From positions 1-64,000 of the forward strand of contig NZ_JACHWN010000013.1 of assembly GCF_014191375.1 (NCBI RefSeq): a stretch of DNA of 64,000 bases. Reading direction: 5' to 3'. The position numbers were made by a program, and so were the translations under genes. The DNA is from Mesorhizobium sp. RMAD-H1. Its GTDB lineage: Bacteria > Pseudomonadota > Alphaproteobacteria > Rhizobiales > Rhizobiaceae. Below, piece by piece: positions 1-8,661 of this stretch. The first letter of the stretch is position 1, and the number at the start of each line of letters is the position of its first letter. The notes under the pieces are model-generated. The model ran no database searches, was not told the origin of the DNA, and saw only the letters and a program-made list of their open reading frames with translations.

Positions 1-18
1 CCCAATCAATACCTTTGA

Positions 19-98
<80 letters not shown>

Positions 99-138
99 CA
101 AGCATAAATCGCTCATTATTGCGATTTAACAATCGCTT

Positions 139-164
139 AGGCCGCCTCCGGGCGGGCCTTTCTC
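139..164 (+). terminator. Probable Rho-independent terminator after tRNA-fMet
   Basis: A GC-rich hairpin (AGGCCGCC and GGCGGGCCT arms around TCCG, one unpaired base) is followed by a T-rich run. It lies 44 bases after the tRNA. If the element really begins at base 96, this terminator belongs to the element. If it is the native tRNA terminator, the left boundary would need rethinking. Confidence 0.6.
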
Positions 165-212
165 ATTTGAGGTAGGCCGAATATCGGCCGTCCCGACCGA
201 AACCTTGTGCGT

Positions 213-995
213 TCAATGGTCTTCCGTTTTGATGGGATAGTGCAACAGCAGGCGATAACCGTCGCGCATCATCTTGAGAGCGTGGGCGACGAGGCGGCGG
301 GCCTTGTTCTTGCGTGGATCGACTTCCCAATCCCCCTTAGTGCCCCTGAACCCGAACAGCACTTCGGCGATGGTGCGATAGCTCTCGCCGTGCAACCGTG
401 CGTCCAAGGCGCGTAGCGACAGGATGTGCCCTTGGCGGAGTTGGGGGGCATGACCCGAAAGTCCGGCCCCGGTCGGCGGCCTTCGACGGAGCGCCAGAAC
501 CGCCGGGCAGCATGGGATCGCAGTTCGTAGAAGGCATCCAACGGCAAGAACGTGCCATAGACGACCGCAGCGTGGGGCGCGGTGCGGGGCAGCCACAATT
601 GATGCGCGATGCCATCGGCCCGCCAGATGCCGTGCCAACCATCAGCGGCGCGGCGCAGGTCGAGGCCGTCGAGAAGGGCCAGCCTGGCTCTCGGCCCCCT
701 CGTGCCGGTTTCATGCGTGACGGGCAACAGCTTGATAGCGTTCGGATACACGCGCGGAGACCAGAGCGGAGTTTGTAGATCAGCCGCCGTGTACGGGTCG
801 CTTGGGAAACAGCAAGCCCCAGCGGTCCGCAAACGATTCGAGTTGTTTCACGCTCTGCCTATGGGCCAGTGCCAGCGCCTGGCAGTCGTCGCGATATTCT
901 CCGTTGCGGCGCAGATACTCCCAAGCGAAGCGGGGGGCAGCAAGCTGCCACATGTACCCGTAGGCCGAATGGTGCCACCACTCGATATGCAGCAT
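213..995 (-). pseudogene. DUF6499/DUF2285-type element protein, double frameshift
   Basis: The N-terminal part has the tryptophan/aromatic pattern of DUF6499 (FAWEYLRRNGEYRDDC). The C-terminal part (RTIAEVLFGF, then KARRLVAHALKMMRDGY) resembles DUF2285. Such fused proteins are common in alphaproteobacterial integrative elements and are often called regulators, though their role is not established. A start at 995 has a GGAGTGA ribosome site. The reading frame slips near 804-809, in a run of C and T on the coding strand (one extra base). It slips back near 428-432 (one missing base), so about 125 codons in the middle are out of frame. Both ends are in the same frame. It is either a true pseudogene or two sequence errors. 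Confidence 0.7.
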
Positions 996-1150
996 GGCGT
1001 CACTCCCTCCATGCCGGGCTCTGATTGGATGAGCGACGCGAATGGAATCCGCGACCCGAGCGCGGTCGGCACTCCCCAATGACGGTCAACAATCGGTACT
1101 GAAGGCCATCGCCGACACATTTCAATTCCTTCTTCGCATCGGCTTGCGGA

Positions 1151-1624
1151 TCAAAAGTATGCCATGAGACGCCCGCATAAGATGGCACCGCCCCAAAGGA
1201 TGATCGAAAAAATACCGGCCATTCGTGCCTGGATAGGTGGCTGATCTTCCCAGCTTGCAACAGTGCGCCAGCATGTCAGGTGCAACCAGCCAGCATTAAT
1301 GCCAGCGGCAGCTATGAATCCCAGCTTCCATGGAAAGTAACTATTGTACCAATATTGCCTTGGATCGGCGAGAAACATCAACAACCCGGTTGCGGCGGCA
1401 AGAATGAATCCGCCCATACTGAACGGAAGCAACAAGGCCGCAGTCTGATAAGCACCTATCCACCGAGCAAATCCGGCGAGGCGCAGGTCTACGACAGCGA
1501 TCGTTCCGAATAGCAGGGCGAGTCCGAAGATGTGACCGGTATTGATGAGCGGGAAGGCCCAAGCCGAGGCTCTTATCCAGTTGGATATCGGTAAGGCAGC
1601 CAAATGCTCCAGCAGGTGCTCCAA
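1151..1624 (-). CDS. DUF6644-type integral membrane protein
   Basis: A 157-residue protein with about four hydrophobic segments (residues roughly 18-40, 60-82, 97-112 and 135-155), so it sits in the inner membrane. The pattern matches the small DUF6644 membrane family, which has no known function. It follows the DUF6152 gene by 12 bases and is probably the last gene of a four-gene operon running down from 3694. The start is TTG at 1624: no ATG or GTG lies upstream in frame, and an AGGGG ribosome site precedes it. Confidence 0.7.
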   Translation of the reverse strand: MEHLLEHLAALPISNWIRASAWAFPLINTGHIFGLALLFGTIAVVDLRLAGFARWIGAYQTAALLLPFSMGGFILAAATGLLMFLADPRQYWYNSYFPWKLGFIAAAGINAGWLHLTCWRTVASWEDQPPIQARMAGIFSIILWGGAILCGRLMAYF

Positions 1625-1636
1625 CGTCAGCCACCC

Positions 1637-2125
1637 CTATTGAAGCGATGCTTCGCACGCAGTTTGGGCCTGTGCATCCCTGATCCAGTAGAGTCGCCCG
1701 TCTTCAAGACTCAGCAGTTCGGCGCGCGCATGATTCGGTTCGTCGCAACTCGGATAGGCAACAACCTGGATGCGCGCGCCCGGCCGGAAGTCGGACTGCC
1801 GCGCCCCGCGACGCTCCAGCCGCCCGATGGTTGACGCTAGGATTTCCCAATCGCCTGTCGGGCCGGAACGCAATCCTGCCGGAACTGCGCCGCCTTCCGG
1901 AATTTCGCGTGCAGACAAATCATGCGGTGGACGGCTTCCGGTTGACCGAAGGACGAACTCGACGTGAGGCTGGCCCCAATAGACACTCCTGATCTCACCT
2001 TCAAAGTACATCGGCTTCGATCCATCGAACCTGCTGTATCCGTGATGAGCCAATCCAGGCGCGGCCGGTGAGAGCAGCGTGCCCATGACGGCGGCTAAAG
2101 AAGCGATGGCGGTAAAGGGCTTCAT
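1637..2125 (-). CDS. DUF6152 family secreted protein
   Basis: About 162 residues with an N-terminal signal peptide ending near the LAHHGYSRFD segment. A double histidine just after the signal, then an FEGEI-x-SVYWGQPH-x-EFVLR strand pattern, is typical of DUF6152 proteins, which are exported and of unknown role, possibly metal or small-molecule binding. The start at 2125 is preferred over upstream starts because the signal peptide begins there and a GGGAAG ribosome site precedes it. It is a diverged paralogue of the next upstream gene, with matching HHG, EGEV/EGEI and NPHPE/QPHVE motifs. The pair probably arose by duplication. Confidence 0.75.
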   Translation of the reverse strand: MKPFTAIASLAAVMGTLLSPAAPGLAHHGYSRFDGSKPMYFEGEIRSVYWGQPHVEFVLRSTGSRPPHDLSAREIPEGGAVPAGLRSGPTGDWEILASTIGRLERRGARQSDFRPGARIQVVAYPSCDEPNHARAELLSLEDGRLYWIRDAQAQTACEASLQ

Positions 2126-2138
2126 GATTACTTCCCTT

Positions 2139-2642
2139 TCAGCATCTGCTCGCGGGGACAGGAACGGATCGCTGACGGATCGCCCGTCCATCGCCGAGGA
2201 TCACCAGTTCAGGACGAAATTCATGGGGATCGTCACAGGCGACGTAGCCGATCATCCGCAGGCGGTTTCCCGGCCTGATGTCGCTTTCCACCATGCCCCA
2301 ATCGAGAAGTCTGGACGGCGGGGCGAGAACAATCGTGTAGGTCTCGCCATCCACATTGAGAGGTTGGAGCCCGGCCGGGATCGATATCTCGGGAAGAGAG
2401 CGCCAGGAACCGGCATCAGTGGCGGGCAGCCTTACGACCGAAAGATCGGGCAACGTATTGACGGGTTGTGCACGCAGCACGATCTCGGGATGCGGATTAC
2501 GCCAAGCCGATGAAACAACCTCTCCTTCGATATAGAAAGCGCGGCTAGTGTCGAAATACGGCCACCCATGGTGAGCAAAGGCTTGCGAAGCAGCCACGAC
2601 AGCCACGAAGAAGCTCGTGCAGAGAAGCAGATATCTTCTCAT
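2139..2642 (-). CDS. DUF6152 family secreted protein
   Basis: A 167-residue protein with a clear signal peptide (hydrophobic residues about 5-20, then AFAHHGWPYFD). It shares the DUF6152 pattern with its downstream neighbour: HHG after the signal, YIEGEVVSSAWRNPHPE, and a late segment GNRLRMIGYVACDD. Its start overlaps the stop of the upstream hydrolase gene by four bases (2639-2642, ATGA), which suggests translational coupling. The function is unknown. The two paralogues with a DUF6644 membrane protein and a secreted hydrolase imply an envelope job shared by all four. Confidence 0.75.
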   Translation of the reverse strand: MRRYLLLCTSFFVAVVAASQAFAHHGWPYFDTSRAFYIEGEVVSSAWRNPHPEIVLRAQPVNTLPDLSVVRLPATDAGSWRSLPEISIPAGLQPLNVDGETYTIVLAPPSRLLDWGMVESDIRPGNRLRMIGYVACDDPHEFRPELVILGDGRAIRQRSVPVPASRC

Positions 2643-3694
2643 GACTGCCGCTCCCTCATGACGGAGGCCGTGAAGCTCAAAACTGCATCCAGAAACTTCT
2701 GTCTATCCGGCGTCGGCTGGAGGTGCACATAGTGGGAGACGCCGGGAATTTCAACGAGCTTTGCCGACGCGGCGCTAGTCAGATGGGCAAGCAGCGTCTG
2801 CACATCAGTCGGCCTCGACCAGAAGTCGCCGGCCGACCGCAGGATAAGCACATGCGCGCGAATGAACGAGGCATCGAATATCTGCCTGCCATTGACCATC
2901 TTCAGCGTGTCGGCCGTCGGTCCCGACGGGAACCGGAAGCTCGCGGGCTCGCGCTCGCCTGTTGTCGGGTCTCCCTCCATCGAAAGGGCGACGTAGCGTT
3001 CGAGAAAGGCGGGATCGATGCCTTCATTGCGCCAGCGTCCGGCAAGGTCCTCGGCTGTCGCCAACCGGTAGGAGCCGTGGCGGCTGTAGTTGAGTTCGGC
3101 CGGATGCTCCGGATCGGCGAACTCGGCTTGCAGGCGCCAACCGCCGGCCGGGCCGCCATAGGCGCCGTTGTAGTAGATCAGGTGGCTGATGGTCTCGGGA
3201 TGAAGCGATGCATAGTGGCCGAGCCACTGCGATCCCGTGGCCCATCCCATCCCCGTCAGGCGCGGCTCATCGGGATTGCGGCGCTTGATCTCATCGACCA
3301 CAGCGGTAATGTCACGCACCGCCTCATTGGAGCGCACCGCCACCGGCACACCGAACCGCCCTTCGTTCATTTCCTGCGGAAAGGCGGATCGGCCGAAGCC
3401 GCGCACGTCCATCAGATAGAGACGGTGACCCGCCCTTGCCAGTTCTTCGGCGGCCGAAGAACTCGGCGCATCGACGTCCCAACTCGCCAACACGCCGGAA
3501 CGCCCGCCGTTGACAAGAAGCATCGGGCCACGATCAAAGTGGGCATCGCTGTCATGAAGCTCGCGGACGAAAATCTGCAAGCCGTCCTGGCTTGTCACCG
3601 TGAAGTCGCGGCGCACGATCTCGGCATATGCGTGCGTCGATGGGAGCGTTAGGCAGCCAAGCGTGGCAGCGAGGATGACTTGAGCAAGGGTCAT
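2639..3694 (-). CDS. Secreted alpha/beta hydrolase-fold protein lacking the nucleophile serine
   Basis: 351 residues with a signal peptide (about residues 1-24). The fold is shown by MLLVNGGRSG, LYLMDVRGFGRS, and a nucleophile elbow at LTGMGWATGSQ. There the usual G-x-S-x-G reads GWATG, so alanine replaces the catalytic serine. The likely acid (SAGDFW) and histidine (GVSHYVH) are present. It may be non-catalytic, use a neighbouring residue, or be a mutated enzyme. It is the first gene of the operon with two DUF6152 proteins and a DUF6644 protein, and is divergent from a LysR gene that may control it. Confidence 0.8.
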   Translation of the reverse strand: MTLAQVILAATLGCLTLPSTHAYAEIVRRDFTVTSQDGLQIFVRELHDSDAHFDRGPMLLVNGGRSGVLASWDVDAPSSSAAEELARAGHRLYLMDVRGFGRSAFPQEMNEGRFGVPVAVRSNEAVRDITAVVDEIKRRNPDEPRLTGMGWATGSQWLGHYASLHPETISHLIYYNGAYGGPAGGWRLQAEFADPEHPAELNYSRHGSYRLATAEDLAGRWRNEGIDPAFLERYVALSMEGDPTTGEREPASFRFPSGPTADTLKMVNGRQIFDASFIRAHVLILRSAGDFWSRPTDVQTLLAHLTSAASAKLVEIPGVSHYVHLQPTPDRQKFLDAVLSFTASVMRERQS

Positions 3695-3788
3695 AGGCGA
3701 TTCCAGTGGATGATTAAGCCTCTGGAAAATCGCGACTCTCGGCTCACAAATCTATTATACGTTTCATCGATTTTGATATTATGCCGAT
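3695..3788. promoter_or_regulatory. Divergent promoter region with possible LysR site
   Basis: A 94-base AT-rich gap separates the hydrolase operon (minus) from the LysR gene (plus). It contains an ATC-N6-GAT dyad near 3765-3776, of the T-N11-A kind that LysR regulators use. LysR genes commonly control the divergent operon. No promoter can be fixed with certainty. Confidence 0.4.
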
Positions 3789-4664
3789 ATGGAACTTCGT
3801 CATCTCCGCCATTTCCTGGCTGTTGCGAACGAGCTGCACATGGGACGTGCGGCAGAGCGTCTCGGCATGGCCCAGCCACCGCTTAGCCAGTCGATCGCTC
3901 GGCTGGAAAAGGAGCTTGGCGTTCGCTTGTTCGACAGGGCGAACCGGCGGCTGACGTTGACGAGGGCGGGCAGCGCCTTCCTGGATGAGGCGCGATCCTC
4001 ACTCCAGCATGCCGATGCGGCCTTCGCTTTTGCTAGGGCCGCCGAGCATGGCGCGGCCGGCGAGATCAGGATCGGTTTCGTCTCGGCGGCGCTCTATGAC
4101 CATCTGCCGATGCGGCTGGCTCGGCTACGGCAGGCGCTACCAAATGTCAGGCCACGGCTCGTTGAACTATCGACCAACGAACAACTGGATGCGCTGGCCG
4201 AAGGAGCGATCGACATTGGCTTTGCCCATCCTCCACTTGGAACGGGCGAGCACCTGAATGTTCAGGAGTTCCCTGCAGAGACGAGCGTAGCGATCTTGCC
4301 CGACGATGGAGGAACCGGACCCGTCACTCTGGCGCAAGTTGCGGCGTGCGGTCTGATCCTCTTCCCCGCGGCGCAAGGACCGGTCTTGCACGCCCGCATT
4401 ATGGATAGCTTCACCAATGCCGGTGTCGAGGTGCAAATCGTCCAGGAAGCCACGCGAGCACTGACGATGCTATCTCTCGTATCGGCAGGTTTGGGTGCTG
4501 CCTTGCTGCCCCAATCGATACGGCGGGTCGCATTCGAGGGGGTTCGCTATGCCGAAATCGATGACGCAACGCTTCCCAGCTACTCGCTTGCCATGATCGC
4601 GCGCCGCAGGGCGCAGTTACCGATTGTTCGGCGCGTGTGGCAATTGTTTTCCGAGCAAAGCTAA
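3789..4664 (+). CDS. LysR-family transcriptional regulator
   Basis: 291 residues. The N-terminal winged helix-turn-helix is classic LysR (ELRHLRHFLAVANELHMGRAAERL, then QPPLSQSIARLEKELGVRLFDR), followed by a substrate-binding co-inducer domain from about residue 90. It is transcribed away from the hydrolase/DUF6152/DUF6644 operon and probably regulates it in response to a small ligand. The start ATG at 3789 gives the normal family N-terminus. The ligand cannot be predicted. Confidence 0.92.
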   Translation: MELRHLRHFLAVANELHMGRAAERLGMAQPPLSQSIARLEKELGVRLFDRANRRLTLTRAGSAFLDEARSSLQHADAAFAFARAAEHGAAGEIRIGFVSAALYDHLPMRLARLRQALPNVRPRLVELSTNEQLDALAEGAIDIGFAHPPLGTGEHLNVQEFPAETSVAILPDDGGTGPVTLAQVAACGLILFPAAQGPVLHARIMDSFTNAGVEVQIVQEATRALTMLSLVSAGLGAALLPQSIRRVAFEGVRYAEIDDATLPSYSLAMIARRRAQLPIVRRVWQLFSEQS

Positions 4665-4671
4665 GGCTTAG

Positions 4672-4695
4672 AAGCTCCAAAGCTCCAAAGCTCCA
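4672..4695 (+). repeat. Triple 8-base tandem repeat
   Basis: Three exact copies of AAGCTCCA in tandem just after the LysR stop. The rest of the 250-base gap to the TraD gene shows nothing recognisable. Confidence 0.8.
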
Positions 4696-4916
4696 TCCGC
4701 CAAGCCGATCTTCGCCGATGCGGATCCGCGCATGGCCGGCAATCAAGGTGCAACAGCTCGACGAAATGGCTGGTTCACCCCCTTCATCATTTTTGCGCCG
4801 AGGCCACGATCCGCACGACGACCAGATGTTTTGACGAAACGAGGATTTGCGCGGCGTTGCCGCGCGATGGCGGGCGGCGCTGCGATATGTGAGGTCTCCG
4901 CGCCGCCCGCCATCGG

Positions 4917-5183
4917 TCACGCCCGATCCTGCTGCGGTTGAGTTCTGTCGTGGGCGTCTGCTGGACGTTCCGCTTCGAACGCCGCTTTCCCCTTTTCGGC
5001 CCAGAGTTCCCGCGCCCTTTCGCCATCCTCGCTGTTCAGTTTGTCCGCCATCCAGAGCATCGCACCGTAGATGATGGCGCGGTCATCTCCGGTTAGGTCC
5101 ACGATGCCCGCCTTGACGACGAGGCCGCCGAGGTCGATCAGATGCCGGATACGCTTGCGGCGCTCGATCTGCCACGAGCGCAT
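4917..5183 (-). CDS. traD: Conjugal transfer protein TraD (Ti-type)
   Basis: A short basic protein matching rhizobial/sphingomonad TraD in its core: ERRKRIRHLIDLGGLVVKAGIVDLTGDDRAIIYGAM is recognised in pieces, followed by a WAEKGKAAFEAE tail. TraD is an accessory relaxosome protein next to TraC. The ATG at 5183 is two bases below the TraC stop. Family members often carry an extra basic stretch before this methionine, and the frame stays open to 5369 inside TraC, so the true start may lie upstream. The next gene in Ti-type traCDG operons, the coupling protein TraG, is absent here. Confidence 0.75.
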   Translation of the reverse strand: MRSWQIERRKRIRHLIDLGGLVVKAGIVDLTGDDRAIIYGAMLWMADKLNSEDGERARELWAEKGKAAFEAERPADAHDRTQPQQDRA

Positions 5184-5184
5184 A

Positions 5185-5511
5185 TCATGCCGCGCCCGCG
5201 CCGCCTGATGCCGGTTGCGCGCTGCCCGGTTGCGCCGCACCGCCGCCAGCGTTGCGGTCAGTTGCCGAAGCAGATCGCCGCGTCCGGCCCTGAAAGAACG
5301 CCGCCCCGCGCTTTGCCCATGCCTCCCGCTTTCCGGCATCGGTGGTTTCCGACAGCGCGACCAGCGCACCGGCCAGTTCCTCGGCGGTGAGCATGTCGGC
5401 CCCGGTGGCGATCACCAGTTCGCCAAGCTGCTGCACCTTGCGGGTTTTGAGTTCTCGCGCCTTGTCCTCCAGCGCCTTCAGTTCCGCGTCATAGTCCCGT
5501 GGCTTGCGCAT
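5185..5511 (-). CDS. traC: Conjugal transfer protein TraC (Ti-type)
   Basis: About 108 residues. It starts MRKPRDYDAELKALEDKA, a coiled helical, lysine-rich region typical of TraC, then QLGELVIATGADMLTAEELAGAL and a low-complexity Ala/Gly/Ser tail. It is thought to help the relaxase bind oriT. The ATG at 5511 is preferred to the one at 5523 because a GGAGG site sits just before 5511 and overlaps the other codon. It is divergent from traA across the oriT. Confidence 0.75.
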   Translation of the reverse strand: MRKPRDYDAELKALEDKARELKTRKVQQLGELVIATGADMLTAEELAGALVALSETTDAGKREAWAKRGAAFFQGRTRRSASATDRNAGGGAAQPGSAQPASGGAGAA

Positions 5512-5620
5512 CGCATCCTCCATAATCTGTTGATGCAGCGATGATAGTTGAGCGGATAGCAGAACGCAGTAATATTGCCGGGACGGTCTGGCACCGCCCG
5601 GTTCATCCCGAGATTTTTTT

Positions 5621-5653
5621 GAGGGAGGGCGCGCTTATACGTCGTTCCGACGT
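5621..5653. other. Q-type origin of transfer (oriT)
   Basis: Between traC and traA, read on the minus strand, is TATAAGCGCGCCCTCCC. It differs by only a few bases from the nick region of RSF1010-like and Ti oriTs (core TAAGTGCGCCCTC). A perfect inverted repeat ACGTCG-TTC-CGACGT (5639-5653) lies directly beside it, as expected for a MobA/TraA relaxase recognition hairpin. Its place between traC and traA is also the Ti arrangement. The exact nick position is not assigned. Confidence 0.75.
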
Positions 5654-5682
5654 GCGCTTTGGCGTGCCATGCCTGGATCGCG

Positions 5683-8661
5683 ATGGCGATCTATCATCTT
5701 CACGTCAAGATCATCGGCCGCAAGGCAGGCTCCAGCGCGGTAGCCTCCGCCGCCTACCGATCGGCTTCGCGGTTGCGCGATGACAGACTTGATCGCAGCC
5801 ATGACTTCTCGGCCAAGCGCGGCGTCGTCCATTCCGAAGTGCTGCTGCCGGACAACGCGCCAGATGAATGGTCCGACCGCGAACGGCTGTGGAACGATGT
5901 CGAAGCCTTCGAGGTGCGCAAGGACGCCCAGCTTGCGCGCGAGGTGGAATTCGCCCTGCCGCGCGAGATGACGCAAGCGCAGGGCATCGAGCTTGCTCGC
6001 GATTTCGTTCAGTCGGAATTCGTGGATCAGGGCATGATCGCCGATCTCAATTTGCACTGGGATATGGCCGAGGACGGGAGCCCCAAGCCACACGCCCACG
6101 TCATGCTCACCATGCGGTCAGTTGACGAGAACGGTTTCGGTCAGAAGGTGCGCGACTGGAACCGCACCGAAATGGTGGAGCGCTGGCGCGAACGCTGGGC
6201 CGAGCACGTCAACGAACGCCTTGCTGAACTCGACATCGACGCCCGCATCGACCACCGCAGCCTGGAAGAACGGGGCATCGCACTGGAGCCGCAAAGCCAG
6301 ATCGGCGCGCCCGCACAGCGCATTGAGGGTGAAGGCATCGAGGCGGCAGATCGCGCCGAACTGCACCGCGAGATCGCCCGCAACAACGGCGCGCGCATCG
6401 TTGCCGATCCGTCCATTGCATTGGACGCCATCACGCACCAGCAATCGACCTTCACCCGACGCGACATGGCGATGTTCGCGCATCGGCACAGCGACGGCAT
6501 CAAGCAGTTCAACGAGGTGATGGGCGCTATGACGAACGCGCCCGAGCTGGTGGAACTTGGCAAGGACGGGCTTGGGCAGGACCGCTTCACCACCCGAGAC
6601 ATGATCGAGACGGAACAGCGCCTGCATCGCGCGGCGGAACTGGTGGCGGAGCGGGAACGGCATGCAGTCAATGACAGAGACAGGCAGGCGGCACTTGCTC
6701 ATGCGAAACAGCATGGCCTTATCCTGTCCGGCGAGCAGGCCGATGCGCTGGCGCATGTCACCGATGGGCGGAGCTTAAGCATCGTCGTCGGTTATGCCGG
6801 GACGGGAAAGAGCGCCATGCTGGGCGTGGCGCGGGAGGCTTGGGAGGCGGCGGGCTATCAGGTCCGAGGCGTTGCCCTGTCCGGTATAGCTGCCGAGAAT
6901 CTGGAGAGCGGATCGGGCATCGCCTCACGCACCATCGCCAGCATGGAACATGGCTGGCAGCAGGGCCGCGACATGCTCACCAGCCGCGATGTGCTTGTCA
7001 TTGACGAAGCGGGGATGGTCGGCACGCGCCAGATGGAGCGCGTACTGTCGCACGCCGCCCAAGCCGGTGCAAAGGTCGTGCTGGTTGGCGATCCGCAGCA
7101 GTTGCAGGCCATCGAAGCTGGTGCGGCCTTCCGTTCGATCCATGAGCGCCATGGCGGCGTGGAAATCAGCACGGTCCGGCGTCAGCGCGAGGATTGGCAG
7201 CGCGATGCCACGCGCGACCTGGCAAGCGGGAGAACGGGAAACGCCATCCATGCCTATGACAGAAACGGCATGGTGCATTCCGCCGATACACGTGAGCAGG
7301 CGCGCGGCGATCTGATCGATCGCTGGGACGGCGACCGGCAGACGGAACCGGACAAGAGCCGGATCATCCTCACCCACACCAACGCCGAGGTACGCGAACT
7401 CAACGAAGCCGCCCGTGAGCGAATGCGCGAAGCGGGCGATCTGGGGGAGGATGTACGCGTCACAGTCGAGCGCGGCGCGCGCAGCTTTGCCAGCGGGGAC
7501 CGGGTCATGTTCCTGCAAAACGAGCGCGGCCTTGGCGTGAAGAACGGCACGCTTGGCACCATCGAGGAAGTCAATACGCAGAGCATGACGGTGCGTACCG
7601 ACGACGGGCGCAGCATCTCGTTCGACTTCAAGGATTACAACCGCATCGACCATGGCTATGCCGCGACGATCCACAAGGCGCAGGGCATGACGGTGGACCG
7701 CACCCATGTGATGGCCACACCGGGCCTGGATACCCATTCGAGCTATGTGGCCCTGTCGCGCCATCGCGATCGTATGGACCTGCATTATGGCCGTGACGAT
7801 TTCGCCAATCAGGACCGGCTCGTCCGCACCCTGTCGCGCGACCGGGCGAAGGACATGGCCTCGGATTACGAACAACGCGATCCGGTGCAGGACTATGCCG
7901 AGCGCCGCGGCATCGCCCTACGTGAACCTGCACACATTGCCGAAATCGCGGTGAAGCCTGAACCGGACAAGCGGCGCATCCTGTTCGATAGTCGCAGCTT
8001 GCCCGGACATGGACATGGCGCACCCGAGCGGGACAATGCCGGAATGAAGGCAGGGCAGGAACCTGCACCACCAGATGATGCCCGCGATATCGCCGAAGAT
8101 CCGGAGGCGGCATTGCGCAAGGCCCGTACCGAAGCACTCAAGCGTCATGCCCGCGCCGTCGATGCCATCTTCACCGCCGATGATACGGGCCGCAAGGCAA
8201 GCCCGGAACAGTGGAAGGAACTGGTGGAGGCCCGCAAGGCGTTCGATGAAGTCCGCCCATATGGCTGGCAGGATGCGGAAGCCGCTTATGCCATGAATGC
8301 AGACCTTCCCCGCGAAGCCGGAGCCGGAAGGACCGGTCGGGCCGTTCGCGCGCTCCAGCTCGAAACTGAAATCCGCACCGATCCGCAGCGCCGAGCGGAT
8401 CGTTTCGTGGAGCGCTGGCAGAAGCTCGACAACGCCAGCCAGCGCCAATACACAGAAGGCGATATGTCCGGCTACAAGGCCACGCGGTCAGCGATGGGCG
8501 AGATGGCCAAGAGCCTTGAGCGCGACCCGCAGCTTGAATCCATCCTCGCCAATCGGAAACGAGACCTTGGCATCCATATGGATTTCGATGCCGGAATGAG
8601 ACTCGGCAAGCGGCTTGCTCTCAGTCATGGGCTTGGCAGAGGGCGGGGGCTCGGACTTTGA
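5683..8661 (+). CDS. traA: Ti-type conjugative relaxase TraA (relaxase-helicase)
   Basis: 992 residues. The N-terminus MAIYHLHVKIIGRKAG is the MobA/MobL relaxase start, which fixes ATG 5683 over the ATG at 5659. The HUH-like metal site is at His125, His137 and His139 (HWDMAEDGSPKPHAH). A RecD/TraI-like helicase follows with Walker A GYAGTGKS near residues 370-377, Walker B VIDEAGMVG, and a late GYAATIHKAQGMT motif. It would nick oriT and pilot the strand. It is somewhat shorter than Agrobacterium TraA and appears intact. No mating-pair or coupling protein gene accompanies it, so the element is at most mobilisable. Confidence 0.92.
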   Translation: MAIYHLHVKIIGRKAGSSAVASAAYRSASRLRDDRLDRSHDFSAKRGVVHSEVLLPDNAPDEWSDRERLWNDVEAFEVRKDAQLAREVEFALPREMTQAQGIELARDFVQSEFVDQGMIADLNLHWDMAEDGSPKPHAHVMLTMRSVDENGFGQKVRDWNRTEMVERWRERWAEHVNERLAELDIDARIDHRSLEERGIALEPQSQIGAPAQRIEGEGIEAADRAELHREIARNNGARIVADPSIALDAITHQQSTFTRRDMAMFAHRHSDGIKQFNEVMGAMTNAPELVELGKDGLGQDRFTTRDMIETEQRLHRAAELVAERERHAVNDRDRQAALAHAKQHGLILSGEQADALAHVTDGRSLSIVVGYAGTGKSAMLGVAREAWEAAGYQVRGVALSGIAAENLESGSGIASRTIASMEHGWQQGRDMLTSRDVLVIDEAGMVGTRQMERVLSHAAQAGAKVVLVGDPQQLQAIEAGAAFRSIHERHGGVEISTVRRQREDWQRDATRDLASGRTGNAIHAYDRNGMVHSADTREQARGDLIDRWDGDRQTEPDKSRIILTHTNAEVRELNEAARERMREAGDLGEDVRVTVERGARSFASGDRVMFLQNERGLGVKNGTLGTIEEVNTQSMTVRTDDGRSISFDFKDYNRIDHGYAATIHKAQGMTVDRTHVMATPGLDTHSSYVALSRHRDRMDLHYGRDDFANQDRLVRTLSRDRAKDMASDYEQRDPVQDYAERRGIALREPAHIAEIAVKPEPDKRRILFDSRSLPGHGHGAPERDNAGMKAGQEPAPPDDARDIAEDPEAALRKARTEALKRHARAVDAIFTADDTGRKASPEQWKELVEARKAFDEVRPYGWQDAEAAYAMNADLPREAGAGRTGRAVRALQLETEIRTDPQRRADRFVERWQKLDNASQRQYTEGDMSGYKATRSAMGEMAKSLERDPQLESILANRKRDLGIHMDFDAGMRLGKRLALSHGLGRGRGLGL

